Positions 45,046 to 54,497 of a DNA stretch of 64,000 bases are shown one piece after another. How positions within the stretch are numbered: the first letter of the stretch is position 1; each line of letters opens with the position of its first letter. The translations under genes were made by a program, and so were the position numbers. A model generated the notes under the pieces. The model saw only the letters and a list, made by a program, of their open reading frames with translations, was not told the DNA's origin and made no database searches. The DNA comes from Betaproteobacteria bacterium (GTDB lineage: Bacteria; Pseudomonadota; Gammaproteobacteria; Burkholderiales; Burkholderiaceae_C), in the NCBI GenBank assembly GCA_009923505.1, contig RFTK01000003.1, positions 1 through 64,000 of the forward strand, written 5' to 3'.

Positions 45046-46854
45046 TCAGGGCTTGGTGGGCGCGTTCGATGAGGCCGACGTGGCCCACCAGGTTGACATG
45101 GCCCAGGGCTCGGGTTGGTAGTACAGCGGGGTTTGCGCAGGTTGCTCGAACAAGCCCGAGTGATAGGCCACCCGATGCACCGGCGAATACCAGTGTGGCA
45201 CATCGTAATAGCCATGTCGCAGCACACGGTCGAGCGAACGAACCGCCACGGTCAGGCTGGGCCGGTCACGGGCTTGCATCACCTGTTGGACCAGTTCATC
45301 GACCACTGGGTCGGCCACGCCAGGCAAATTGGACGAACCCGGCACCATGGCGTATTGCGACTCATACCGACGCAACTCGGACCCAGGCGTCAACTGTCCC
45401 AGCGTGCGAGAACTGATCATTTCGAAGGTAAAGTCTTTGATGCGCTTTTCATACACCGAGGGGTCAACAACGCGATAGCTCGCCTCGATGCCGAGTTTGG
45501 CCAGTGTCTGTTTGTAGGGCGCGACGACACGTCCCATGCTGCCCGCACTGTCCAGAAATTCGAGGGTGAACTTTTCATCCTTGGCATTGCGCAATGCCCC
45601 ATCACGGTACTCCCAGCCGGCTTGACTCAGCAACTCACGCGCCAGGCGCAAGTTGTCACGCAACGAACTCGGTGCTGTGGTGACGGGGGGCGTGGGCACC
45701 TCACTGGTGAGCACCGCCGCAGGAACCGGTTGCTTGAGAGAGTGCAACAAAGCGAGATCTTCAGGCAGGGGCAACCCCTTCGCCTCAAACGGACTGTTGG
45801 TGAAGTAACCTCGCACCCGTGTGTAGGACTGGTAGAAGATTTGTCGGTTCATCCACTCGTAATCCAGAGCCAGGCCAATGGCGCGTCGCACACGGGCATC
45901 GGCAAACTTGGGCAACCGTGTGTTGAACAAAAAGCCCTGAAATCCGACCGGATTGGCATGCTGCCATTCGCGCTTGACCAACTCGCCGGTGGCGAATTTA
46001 CCGCCCTTGTATTGACGAGCCCAGTCCTTGGCAATGTAGACCTGAATGAAATCAAATTCACCCGCCTTGAAGGCTTCAAACGCAGCGACGGGATCTTTGT
46101 ACCCATCAAAGCTGATGTGGTCAAAGTTGTACAGCCCGCGGTTGACCGGCAGATCGCGACCCCAGTAGCTGGGATCACGTTTGAAGCGGATATCTTTACC
46201 CAGGTTGTATCCCGCCAGTTGGTAGGGACCACTGCCGATGGGCACCTCGTTGATCAACTGGTCCAGAGGCTTGCCTTGCCCCCATCGATGACTGAACACC
46301 GGCAGGTTGCCGGCAACCAGGGGAAGCTCTCGATTGACCTCGCGAAACTCAAAACGCACCTTGCGATCTCCCAACACGGTCACGCTGGCGATACCGGAGA
46401 AATACATGCGGTATTGGGGCGCCGACTCTTTGCTGCTGAGCTTGTCAAAGGAGTGCTTCACATCCAGCGCGAGGACCGGGTCACCATTGTGGAAGCGGGC
46501 TTCGGGACGCAGTTCAAATTCGGCCGAGCGGCCATCCGAGGCCACGCTGATATCGTGCGCCAGCAGGCCGTAGGCGGAGGCAGGCTCATCCAGGCTGCGA
46601 CTCAATAAGGTGTCAAACATCAACCCTTCCAGGCCAGGCGGTTCCACACCTTTGAGGGTGAAGGGGTTGAGTTTGTCAAAGCCTCCGCCAATCATGGGGA
46701 AGCGAATGCGCCCGCCTTTGGGCGCATCCGGTTGCACGTAAGCAAAGTGCTTGAATCCTGGCGGGTACTTGATGTCACCAAACTGGGAATAGGCGTGCCC
46801 GGCCCAAGCCGAGACCGCACACCACCCCATCCACAGGAACACAAGCCAGCGCAT
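45046..46854 (-). CDS. yejA: Extracellular solute-binding protein (YejA-like peptide/oligopeptide)
   Basis: Signal peptide plus [48 protein letters not shown]. Confidence 0.92.
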   Translation of the reverse strand: MRWLVFLWMGWCAVSAWAGHAYSQFGDIKYPPGFKHFAYVQPDAPKGGRIRFPMIGGGFDKLNPFTLKGVEPPGLEGLMFDTLLSRSLDEPASAYGLLAHDISVASDGRSAEFELRPEARFHNGDPVLALDVKHSFDKLSSKESAPQYRMYFSGIASVTVLGDRKVRFEFREVNRELPLVAGNLPVFSHRWGQGKPLDQLINEVPIGSGPYQLAGYNLGKDIRFKRDPSYWGRDLPVNRGLYNFDHISFDGYKDPVAAFEAFKAGEFDFIQVYIAKDWARQYKGGKFATGELVKREWQHANPVGFQGFLFNTRLPKFADARVRRAIGLALDYEWMNRQIFYQSYTRVRGYFTNSPFEAKGLPLPEDLALLHSLKQPVPAAVLTSEVPTPPVTTAPSSLRDNLRLARELLSQAGWEYRDGALRNAKDEKFTLEFLDSAGSMGRVVAPYKQTLAKLGIEASYRVVDPSVYEKRIKDFTFEMISSRTLGQLTPGSELRRYESQYAMVPGSSNLPGVADPVVDELVQQVMQARDRPSLTVAVRSLDRVLRHGYYDVPHWYSPVHRVAYHSGLFEQPAQTPLYYQPEPWAMSTWWATSASSNAPTKP

Positions 46855-46892
46855 GCGACAATTCTGCAAGATTTTTCAGCTGGAGCATCGGC

Positions 46893-47702
46893 ATGACAAC
46901 AAAAACAGGTTTCTTGTGTGGAAAAAAACTCCTGATCACCGGAGTACTGTCCAACCGTTCAATTGCCTACGGCATTGCCAAAGCCTGCCATGACCAGGGG
47001 GCGGAGCTGGCCTTCAGCTATGTGGGCGAGCGCTTCAAGGACCGCATTCAGGAATTCGCTGCCGATTTCAACTCCACCCTGGTATTTGATTGCGACGTCG
47101 GGGACGACGCCCAGATCGAGAAGCTATTCACCGACCTGTCGCAGCATTGGCCGCGCTTTGACGGCTTTGTTCACAGCATCGGTTATGCGCCGCGCGAAGC
47201 CATTGCTGGTGACTTTCTGGACGGCCTGAGCCGCGAAGGCTTCAAGGTCGCGCACGATATCAGCGCCTATAGCTTCCCCGCAATGGCCAAGGCAGCCCTG
47301 CCGTATCTCAATGACAACTCGGCGCTCTTGACCCTGACCTACCTCGGCGCCATTCGCACGGTGCCCAACTACAACACCATGGGGCTGGCCAAAGCTTCCC
47401 TAGAAGCCTCGGTGCGCTACCTGGCTGAATCGGTGGGTCGTCAGGGACGCGGGTTGCGCGCCAATGGAATCAGCGCTGGCCCCATCAAAACGCTGGCAGC
47501 CAGCGGCATCAAGGGCTTTGGCAAGATTTTGAGCGTGGTGGCGCAGGCCTCACCGATCCGGCGCAACGTGACCATTGAAGACGTCGGCAACGTGGCTGCT
47601 TTTCTGATGAGTGACCTGGCAGCCGGGGTGACCGCCGAAATCACCTATGTGGATGGTGGCTTCAGCCAGGTGGTGGGCGGTATTGACGAGCCCGCGGCCT
47701 GA
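46893..47702 (+). CDS. fabI: Enoyl-[acyl-carrier-protein] reductase (NADH)
   Basis: [80 protein letters not shown]. Confidence 0.97.
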   Translation: MTTKTGFLCGKKLLITGVLSNRSIAYGIAKACHDQGAELAFSYVGERFKDRIQEFAADFNSTLVFDCDVGDDAQIEKLFTDLSQHWPRFDGFVHSIGYAPREAIAGDFLDGLSREGFKVAHDISAYSFPAMAKAALPYLNDNSALLTLTYLGAIRTVPNYNTMGLAKASLEASVRYLAESVGRQGRGLRANGISAGPIKTLAASGIKGFGKILSVVAQASPIRRNVTIEDVGNVAAFLMSDLAAGVTAEITYVDGGFSQVVGGIDEPAA

Positions 47703-47707
47703 GCGCT

Positions 47708-49972
47708 TCAGCGCTTCACGCAATCGGCATAGAGGTGGATGTTGCCGTGTTCATCCCCCTGCGAGACCAGACCGTGGATATCGGTTTCAAAGCCAGGGCA
47801 CAAGGCGTTGAACTCGCGTGAAAATCGCAGGTAATCCACGATCTTTCGGTTAAAGACCTCTCCGGGGATCAACAAGGGAATACCCGGTGGGTAAGGCGTG
47901 ACCAGGCTGGTGGTGATGCGCCCTTCGAGGTCATCGATGGGGACGCGCTCGGTGTTGCGCTGGGCGATTTGGGCAAATGCGTCGCTGGGCTTCATGGCCG
48001 GCGTGAGATCGCTCAAGTACATCTCGGTGGTCAAGCGAGCGATGTCGTACTTGGCGTACAACTCGTGCACATGCTGGCACAAGTCGCGCAGCCCCATGCG
48101 CTCGTAGCGCGGATACTTGGTGCAAAACTCCGGCAGGATGCGCCACATGGGCTGGTTTTTGTCGTAGTCGTCCTTGAATTGCTGCAACGCAGTCAGCAAG
48201 GTATTCCAGCGGCCCTTGGTGATGCCAATGGTGAACATGATGAAGAAGCTGTAGAGACCCGTCTTCTCCACAATCACGCCATGCTCGGCCAAAAACTTGG
48301 TCACGATGCTGGCAGGGATACCGGTCTTGGCAAACTTGCCATTGATGTCCAGGCCCGGCGTCACGATGGTGGACTTGATGGGGTCCAGCATGTTGAAGCC
48401 ATCGGCCAGGTCACCAAAGCCATGCCACTTGGAATCACGTCCATCCGACTTGATGATCCAGTTGTCAGCACGACCAATGCCCTCTTCCACCAGCTTGCCG
48501 GGTCCCCAGACCTTGAACCACCAGTCTTTGCCGTATTCGGCATCCACCTTGCGCATGGCTCTGCGGAAATCCAGCGCCTCGGCAATGCTTTCCTCCACCA
48601 GTGCGGTGCCTCCAGGGGGCTCCATCATGGCCGCTGCCACGTCGCAACTGGCAATGATGGCGTACTGAGGACTGGTGCTGGTGTGCATCAGGAAGGCCTC
48701 ATTGAAGAGGTGGCGATCCAATTGGGTGTTTTGAGAGTCCTGCACCAGGACGTGACTGGCCTGGCTGATGCCAGCCAACAACTTGTGAATCGACTGGGTG
48801 GCATAGACCACGCTGTCCTTGGGACGCTCACGCTTTTTACCCATGGCGTGGTAGGAGCCATAGAACGGGTGAAAGGCGGCATGCGGCAACCAGGCCTCAT
48901 CGAAATGCAAGTTGGGCACGTACCCATCGAGCATCTTTTTGATGGTTTCGGTGTTGTAGAGAACGCCGTCGTAGGTGGATTGCGTCAGCGTCATCACGCG
49001 CGGCTTGACCTGGTTGGCATCCACGCCCTTGAGCAAGGGGTTGGCGCGGATTTTGGCGCGAATGGTCTCGGGTTCAAATTCGCTTTGGGGAATGGGACCA
49101 ATGATGCCGAATTGGTTGCGCGTGGGCTTCAAGAACACGGGGATAGCCCCGGTCATGATGATGGCGTGCAGGATGGACTTGTGGCAGTTGCGATCCACCA
49201 CCACCACATCGCCCGGGGCCACGGTGTGGTGCCAGACCATCTTATTGCTGGTGCTGGTGCCGTTGGTGACGAAGAAGCAATGGTCGGCATTGAAGATGCG
49301 CGCCGCATTGCGCTCAGAAGCGGCGACTGGGCCGGTATGGTCCAACAACTGCCCCAACTCGTCCACGGCGTTACACACGTCGGCTCGCAGCATGTTTTCG
49401 CCGAAGAACTGGTGGAACATCTGTCCCACCGGGCTCTTTAAAAATGCCACCCCGCCTGAATGGCCGGGGCAGTGCCACGAATACGAGCCGTCCTCGGCGT
49501 AATCGAGCAAGGCGCGGAAAAAAGGCGGTTGCACCCCTTCCAGGTAACTTTTGGCCTCTCGAATGATGTGACGCGCCACGAACTCAGGCGTGTCTTCAAA
49601 CATGTGAATGAAGCCATGCAACTCGCGCAGGATGTCATTGGGCAAATGGCGCGAGGTTTTGGTTTCACCGTACACATAAATGGGCACATCGGCGTTCTTG
49701 AAGCGCACTTCCTCAATGAAGGTGCGAAGGTTCAACACGGCGGGGTCGAGGTCGGGGCCGGGGGTGAATTCTTCGTCGTCAATAGACAGAATAAAGGCGC
49801 TGGCGCGAGATTGCTGCTGGGCAAACTGACTCAGGTCCCCGTAGCTGGTCACGCCCATGACCTCGTGGCCCTCTTTCTCGAAGGCTTGAGCCAGGGCCCG
49901 AATACCCAGACCGGAGGCGTTTTCCGAGCGAAAGTCCTCGTCAATGATGACGATCGGAAAGCGAAATTTCAT
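47708..49972 (-). CDS. Orn/Lys/Arg (PLP-dependent) decarboxylase, inducible-type
   Basis: SYSWHCPGHSGGVAFLKSPVGQMFHQFFGENMLRADV, PLP-Lys region YATQSIHKLLAGISQASHV. Confidence 0.94.
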   Translation of the reverse strand: MKFRFPIVIIDEDFRSENASGLGIRALAQAFEKEGHEVMGVTSYGDLSQFAQQQSRASAFILSIDDEEFTPGPDLDPAVLNLRTFIEEVRFKNADVPIYVYGETKTSRHLPNDILRELHGFIHMFEDTPEFVARHIIREAKSYLEGVQPPFFRALLDYAEDGSYSWHCPGHSGGVAFLKSPVGQMFHQFFGENMLRADVCNAVDELGQLLDHTGPVAASERNAARIFNADHCFFVTNGTSTSNKMVWHHTVAPGDVVVVDRNCHKSILHAIIMTGAIPVFLKPTRNQFGIIGPIPQSEFEPETIRAKIRANPLLKGVDANQVKPRVMTLTQSTYDGVLYNTETIKKMLDGYVPNLHFDEAWLPHAAFHPFYGSYHAMGKKRERPKDSVVYATQSIHKLLAGISQASHVLVQDSQNTQLDRHLFNEAFLMHTSTSPQYAIIASCDVAAAMMEPPGGTALVEESIAEALDFRRAMRKVDAEYGKDWWFKVWGPGKLVEEGIGRADNWIIKSDGRDSKWHGFGDLADGFNMLDPIKSTIVTPGLDINGKFAKTGIPASIVTKFLAEHGVIVEKTGLYSFFIMFTIGITKGRWNTLLTALQQFKDDYDKNQPMWRILPEFCTKYPRYERMGLRDLCQHVHELYAKYDIARLTTEMYLSDLTPAMKPSDAFAQIAQRNTERVPIDDLEGRITTSLVTPYPPGIPLLIPGEVFNRKIVDYLRFSREFNALCPGFETDIHGLVSQGDEHGNIHLYADCVKR

Positions 49973-50031
49973 GGGGCGAACTCCGGAGTCGGCGATGGCA
50001 AAAGTCCGAGTGTAACGCCCACCGAGCCTGA

Positions 50032-50037
50032 TACAAT
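50032..50037 (+). promoter_or_regulatory. Putative -10 element (TACAAT) of the tRNA-Ser gene
   Basis: TACAAT 10 nt upstream of the mature tRNA 5' end with a GC-rich discriminator; -35 not clear. Confidence 0.5.
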
Positions 50038-50047
50038 GTGCGGCTGC

Positions 50048-50138
<91 letters not shown>

Positions 50139-50188
50139 GATTGCTAAACGTACCACCACCAACTCTATAGGCGTTATAACCTGGTTCA

Positions 50189-51658
50189 TCAGGGTTTGAT
50201 GATGGTGAGTTCAATAGCGTTTTCATTGCTGAATACACCCACTGAGCCTTGATAGCCCTGTGCATCGTTGTACAACGGAGCCGTTCCTTTGCCGGGAACC
50301 GATACGCCAACAGGGCTGAAGAAGAAATCAGATCGACTGCTCGGCCGAAGCCACAACAAGGCTGAACCCCCCGCAGGAATCAGACATGTGCCGTCTGGAA
50401 TTTGACGTCCCGCCGACGTGGTGGCGCCTTGACGCAAGTTGGGAGGAAAGTTGACATCACCCGGTACGTGTTGTGCGGCCCATTGAGTTAGGCCAGGTGG
50501 CAGATACCCGTCGACGTCTCCTCCCAACTGGCCGTCTTTGCCCAAGGTGCTGTTGAACAAAATACTGTTGTTGTTGGACGTGAAGTTGAAGAATATCGCT
50601 GAGCTGAGCTTGGGTTTGAACAACAACTCCAGATACGAGTTGATATCGCCGGTGTAGTGCAAAAAGATGGCGTTGCCAATGTAGTCAGGCTGATTGACAA
50701 GACCCCCATAGGTTTTAAGCGCTGCCACGCGTAACATGACGTTCGGTTGGTCACGGTGCTTGAACCACGCATCGTAGGTCTGCGAATAGCTGTGCCACAA
50801 CTGACTGACCTTGGCCGCCTGTATTTCAGGACTGCTAGCAGTGGGACGGTAGGGTTCAAAAGAACCCACTGCGTTAGGCGTTCTCAGCGTGTAAGTCGAG
50901 TTATAGAACCACCCCTTGACGTTTTGGGGCTTGGCATAGACATCAGCCCACATTTTTGAAGCTAATGGCGTGCGGTTAGAGCTGGACATCACCCGCTTGA
51001 CCAGAGAGACATCGGCGCTGGAATTTCCCTTGTCAGGAAAGAGGCAGTCGACCGCAGGACCTATCACGGCGGAGTCGACAAAGCCTTGCTCCAGGTTCCA
51101 GTCGATATGGTTCAACGCCGAGTCCGCCGTGGTTTTACTGCCGCCTTTCTGGCTGATCAATGCAGTGAGGATGGGGTTCTTGACAAAAGTGGCAGTGTCA
51201 ACAGTGAAGTCCAGCGCTTGAGTGGCCAGTGTGGCAAGATTCGACGACAGGGTGATACCGTTCTCCGGGTTGTCGTCTGCATCCAGCGCCTGAAGAACAT
51301 AGGCAATGTTGTTCAGCACGGGCGAATCCACCTGCCCATCTGCCATGTTGAGTGGCGTGACGATCGATTTCGCCAAGACAGACGGGAACTTGATCGCACC
51401 AAACGAAAACTCAATCCTGTCGCCAGCATTGAAGTCAAAGCCGCCGTCTGGTCGAGTCATGCCCGTGACGTTGGAGCTCGTTCGATAACTTAAGCCTTCC
51501 ACCGCGCTATCGATGAATTTGCCCTCCAACCGTGTAGCGCTGGCCGACACACCACTTCCACCCCCGGCACCGCAAGCACTTATCAACATGCACAAGCCCA
51601 ACAACACCCACATGAGAAGTGATGTTGCGTGAAAAGCTTGCTGTCGGTCCGGGTTCAT
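50189..51658 (-). CDS. Putative lipoprotein of unknown function
   Basis: Signal peptide with lipobox LISAC-GAGGGSG; domain KFIDSAVEGLSYRTSSNVTGMTRPDGGFDFNAGDRIEFSFGAI seen in bacterial surface proteins. Confidence 0.75.
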   Translation of the reverse strand: MNPDRQQAFHATSLLMWVLLGLCMLISACGAGGGSGVSASATRLEGKFIDSAVEGLSYRTSSNVTGMTRPDGGFDFNAGDRIEFSFGAIKFPSVLAKSIVTPLNMADGQVDSPVLNNIAYVLQALDADDNPENGITLSSNLATLATQALDFTVDTATFVKNPILTALISQKGGSKTTADSALNHIDWNLEQGFVDSAVIGPAVDCLFPDKGNSSADVSLVKRVMSSSNRTPLASKMWADVYAKPQNVKGWFYNSTYTLRTPNAVGSFEPYRPTASSPEIQAAKVSQLWHSYSQTYDAWFKHRDQPNVMLRVAALKTYGGLVNQPDYIGNAIFLHYTGDINSYLELLFKPKLSSAIFFNFTSNNNSILFNSTLGKDGQLGGDVDGYLPPGLTQWAAQHVPGDVNFPPNLRQGATTSAGRQIPDGTCLIPAGGSALLWLRPSSRSDFFFSPVGVSVPGKGTAPLYNDAQGYQGSVGVFSNENAIELTIIKP

Positions 51659-51808
51659 TGAATAGAAATTAATTACACAACCAGGGCTGCCGCATCATTA
51701 AGAAATACATGGCCAATTAAGTAACCCTCTACCGTACCCATATAAACCCGGTGATGGTTGTGTGGGGTTATTTCCAGGACTCTTGTCAGCACGGTTCGAG
51801 GGGTGCCG

Positions 51809-52588
51809 TCATGGACCGAGACAGGGCAAGACCACCCACTGCGACTCCACACCCCGTATGCGTATGCGATGCTCGAACACGGACTCGATCAAGCGATGAA
51901 GCGCTGGGTCATGACTGGAGCCCTGCCCCACCACCCGTCCGTCTTGCATGACCACCAACTGATCGGCCAGCAAGGCCAGCCCGATGTCGTGCAGCACAGT
52001 GAGCAAGGTGGTTCCCTGCGACCGCAAACACCTCACTTGTTCCAGCCAATCCACCTGGTGGGGAGGATCCAGGTGCGAGAGTGGTTCGTCCATCAGCATC
52101 ACGGGTGCCTGGCCGGCCAAGAGACGGGCGAGAAGTACCCGTTGGCGTTCGCCTCCAGAGAGTTCAGACAACATTCGATCGCGGTAGCCCCACGCCTGTG
52201 TGGCCTGCAAAGCGCTGGCCACGAATTGGTGGTCTAGCGTGGAAGCTGATGCCAGCCAATCCAGATGGGGCAATCGTGCCAACATGACCAGATCTCGCAC
52301 ACGCAATTCAGCATTCGCCCCCTCACCTTGACCGAGCCATGACAGTGTTTGGGCACGTTCGCGTCTGCTGAGGGTGTCTGGGTCAACTCCTAACCAGCGA
52401 AGCTGGCCCGTGCAGGGAGTCAAGCGAGCAATTGCTCGCAACAAGGTGGATTTACCGGCCCCGTTGGGGCCCACCACGCACGTCCATTGGCCTTGGGGCA
52501 GATGGAGCTCCACATCGTGCAGCACGGTTCGCCCAGCCAGTGATGCAGTGAGCGCAGTCACGGACAAACCTTCCGTCTGAGATGACAT
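51809..52588 (-). CDS. btuD: Cobalamin/iron-siderophore family ABC transporter ATP-binding protein (BtuD-like)
   Basis: VVGPNGAGKSTLLRAIA, ELSGGERQRVLLARLLAGQAPVMLMDEPLSHLDPPHQ; B12 role from riboswitch/operon context. Confidence 0.87.
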   Translation of the reverse strand: MSSQTEGLSVTALTASLAGRTVLHDVELHLPQGQWTCVVGPNGAGKSTLLRAIARLTPCTGQLRWLGVDPDTLSRRERAQTLSWLGQGEGANAELRVRDLVMLARLPHLDWLASASTLDHQFVASALQATQAWGYRDRMLSELSGGERQRVLLARLLAGQAPVMLMDEPLSHLDPPHQVDWLEQVRCLRSQGTTLLTVLHDIGLALLADQLVVMQDGRVVGQGSSHDPALHRLIESVFEHRIRIRGVESQWVVLPCLGP

Positions 52589-53580
52589 CACGCCACTCCT
52601 TGGGGCGATCGTTGCAAGCGCCACAACAAATATCCTCCCCCGAGGACCGAGGTGATCACACCGACAGGCAGCTCCTCAGGCGCCCACAGCAGACGCGCGA
52701 GGATGTCAGAGGCGAGCAACAACACACCCCCCATGAGCGCAGACAAAATCAACAGCCAAGCATGCGTTGCACGCACCGTGCTTCGAATGGCGTGGGGCGC
52801 AGCCAGTCCAATGAAGGCAATCAATCCCATCTGCGCAACCGCTGAACCCGTTGCCAATGACATCACCGCCACCAGCCCCCAGCGAGCAGACGTCAAGGGC
52901 ATGCCAAGACTTCTTGCGGTGTCTTCACCCAAATACAGTGCATCCAAGACTCGCGACCAGACTGAGGCCAGTATCAGACACACGAGCAATACAGCGCCTA
53001 ACAGTGTGCAGGCGGCCTGATCGATCATGACAACCGAACCCAGCATGAAGCCTTGCAGGGTTTGCCAGATCGTTGGGTCGGTCAAAGCCACCAAGGTAGA
53101 AAGAGCCCCCATCACGACGCCCACCACGACGCCAGCCAGCAAGAGTCGCAGGGACTGTTGCAGACCTTGGGACAGCAGCAACGTCATGACAACGGCCAGG
53201 ACAGCACCCAAAAAAGCGGCACCTGTCAGACCCAATCGCCCCAACGACGCATCACTGATCGCTGAGCTACCCCATGCAATCAAGTAGAGGCTGACGCCCA
53301 GGGAAGCCCCTGACGACGAACCCAGCAAGTAAGGGTCGGCCAATGGATTTCGAAAAAGGCCTTGCGCAACGGCCCCGGACAACCCCAGCAAAGCGCCACC
53401 GATCCAGGCGCCAACATTGCGCGGAACCCGGATGTCCCACAAGATTTGCTGGGACACAGCTGTATTCCAGGGGGGCACAGCAGCCTCCCAGCCTTGGCTG
53501 CCCACACCGCATCCAAGACCCAGCAAGAGGCAACTCACGAGCAGCAAGCCCCACATCCACGCTTTGGGCGCGTGCATCAT
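52588..53580 (-). CDS. btuC: FecCD-family ABC transporter permease (BtuC-like)
   Basis: WDIRVPRNVGAWIGGALLGLSGAVAQGLFRNPLADPYLLGSSSGASLG; ATGA overlap with btuF. Confidence 0.9.
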   Translation of the reverse strand: MMHAPKAWMWGLLLVSCLLLGLGCGVGSQGWEAAVPPWNTAVSQQILWDIRVPRNVGAWIGGALLGLSGAVAQGLFRNPLADPYLLGSSSGASLGVSLYLIAWGSSAISDASLGRLGLTGAAFLGAVLAVVMTLLLSQGLQQSLRLLLAGVVVGVVMGALSTLVALTDPTIWQTLQGFMLGSVVMIDQAACTLLGAVLLVCLILASVWSRVLDALYLGEDTARSLGMPLTSARWGLVAVMSLATGSAVAQMGLIAFIGLAAPHAIRSTVRATHAWLLILSALMGGVLLLASDILARLLWAPEELPVGVITSVLGGGYLLWRLQRSPQGVA

Positions 53581-54491
53581 CGGCTCTCCCGCGCCAACCG
53601 CTGTAAGCACTCCGCGACCCGTTTCGCCGCTTCGGCCAGCCGGGGACCCGCGCGCGCCAGCATCTCTGAGTCGGCCTGGTTGAACACGCAGATGCGGTTG
53701 CTCTGCACGGCTTGCATGGCAGACCACCCGGGGCGTTGCGTGAGGCTGGACCTGGGACTGTCGCTCAACATGATGATGTCAGGTTGTGCACGAACCACGA
53801 ATTCAGGGTTGATTTTGGGATATGGGCCCATGTCAGCGCTGATGATATTGACTAATCCCAGCTGCGTGAGAGTTTCTCCGATGAAGGAGTGGGGACCTGC
53901 CCCGTAAGGGATAGAGCTGACCTCAAAGTAGACGCGAAGCCCTTGCATCATTTTGGGCACGGACGCAGCCGAGGCGATCCAGGCGGATTCGATGTCACGC
54001 CAAACTCGAAGTCCTTCGTTGGCCGGCAGTCCCAGGAGCTGAGAGAGTGCGAGCAAGACTCGCCGTGCGTCTGCGACAGACCGTGGCTCAAACCGAATAA
54101 CCTTGATGCCAAGGGCTTCGAGTCGATCCGCGCCCCGGGTTGATCCTGCCAGCAACACCACATCCGGGCGAGCGGCCACGATGGCCTCGATGTTGGGGTC
54201 GATACCGCCTCCCATGCGAGGAAGCGACTGCACTGAAGCGGGCCAGTTGGAGTAGCGGTCAATACCCACCAGTCGAGAACAGCCCCCCAAGATACAAACG
54301 GTTTCTGTCAGGGAGGGGAGTAGGCTGACGATGCGTTGAGCGGGACGTGGCAACACCACCTGAACTCCACGATCGTCATGCACTCGGATTTCCGCTTGGA
54401 GTGACGTCGCCAGCGTCAATCCCATCAGAAGAGTCATCCAAAACGATATGCGATGCCGCCAAGGAATGACAACGATGTGCATCCAGTGCAA
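53577..54491 (-). CDS. btuF: Periplasmic cobalamin-binding protein (BtuF-like)
   Basis: QRIVSLLPSLTETVCILGGCSRLVGIDRYSNWPASVQSLPRMGGGIDPNIEAIVAARPDVVLL. Confidence 0.88.
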   Translation of the reverse strand: MHWMHIVVIPWRHRISFWMTLLMGLTLATSLQAEIRVHDDRGVQVVLPRPAQRIVSLLPSLTETVCILGGCSRLVGIDRYSNWPASVQSLPRMGGGIDPNIEAIVAARPDVVLLAGSTRGADRLEALGIKVIRFEPRSVADARRVLLALSQLLGLPANEGLRVWRDIESAWIASAASVPKMMQGLRVYFEVSSIPYGAGPHSFIGETLTQLGLVNIISADMGPYPKINPEFVVRAQPDIIMLSDSPRSSLTQRPGWSAMQAVQSNRICVFNQADSEMLARAGPRLAEAAKRVAECLQRLARESR

Positions 54492-54497
54492 GCCTCT

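Noticed and set aside
47969-49441. 490-aa ORF antisense to the Orn/Lys/Arg decarboxylase
   Set aside because: Same antisense artefact; composition is not protein-like.
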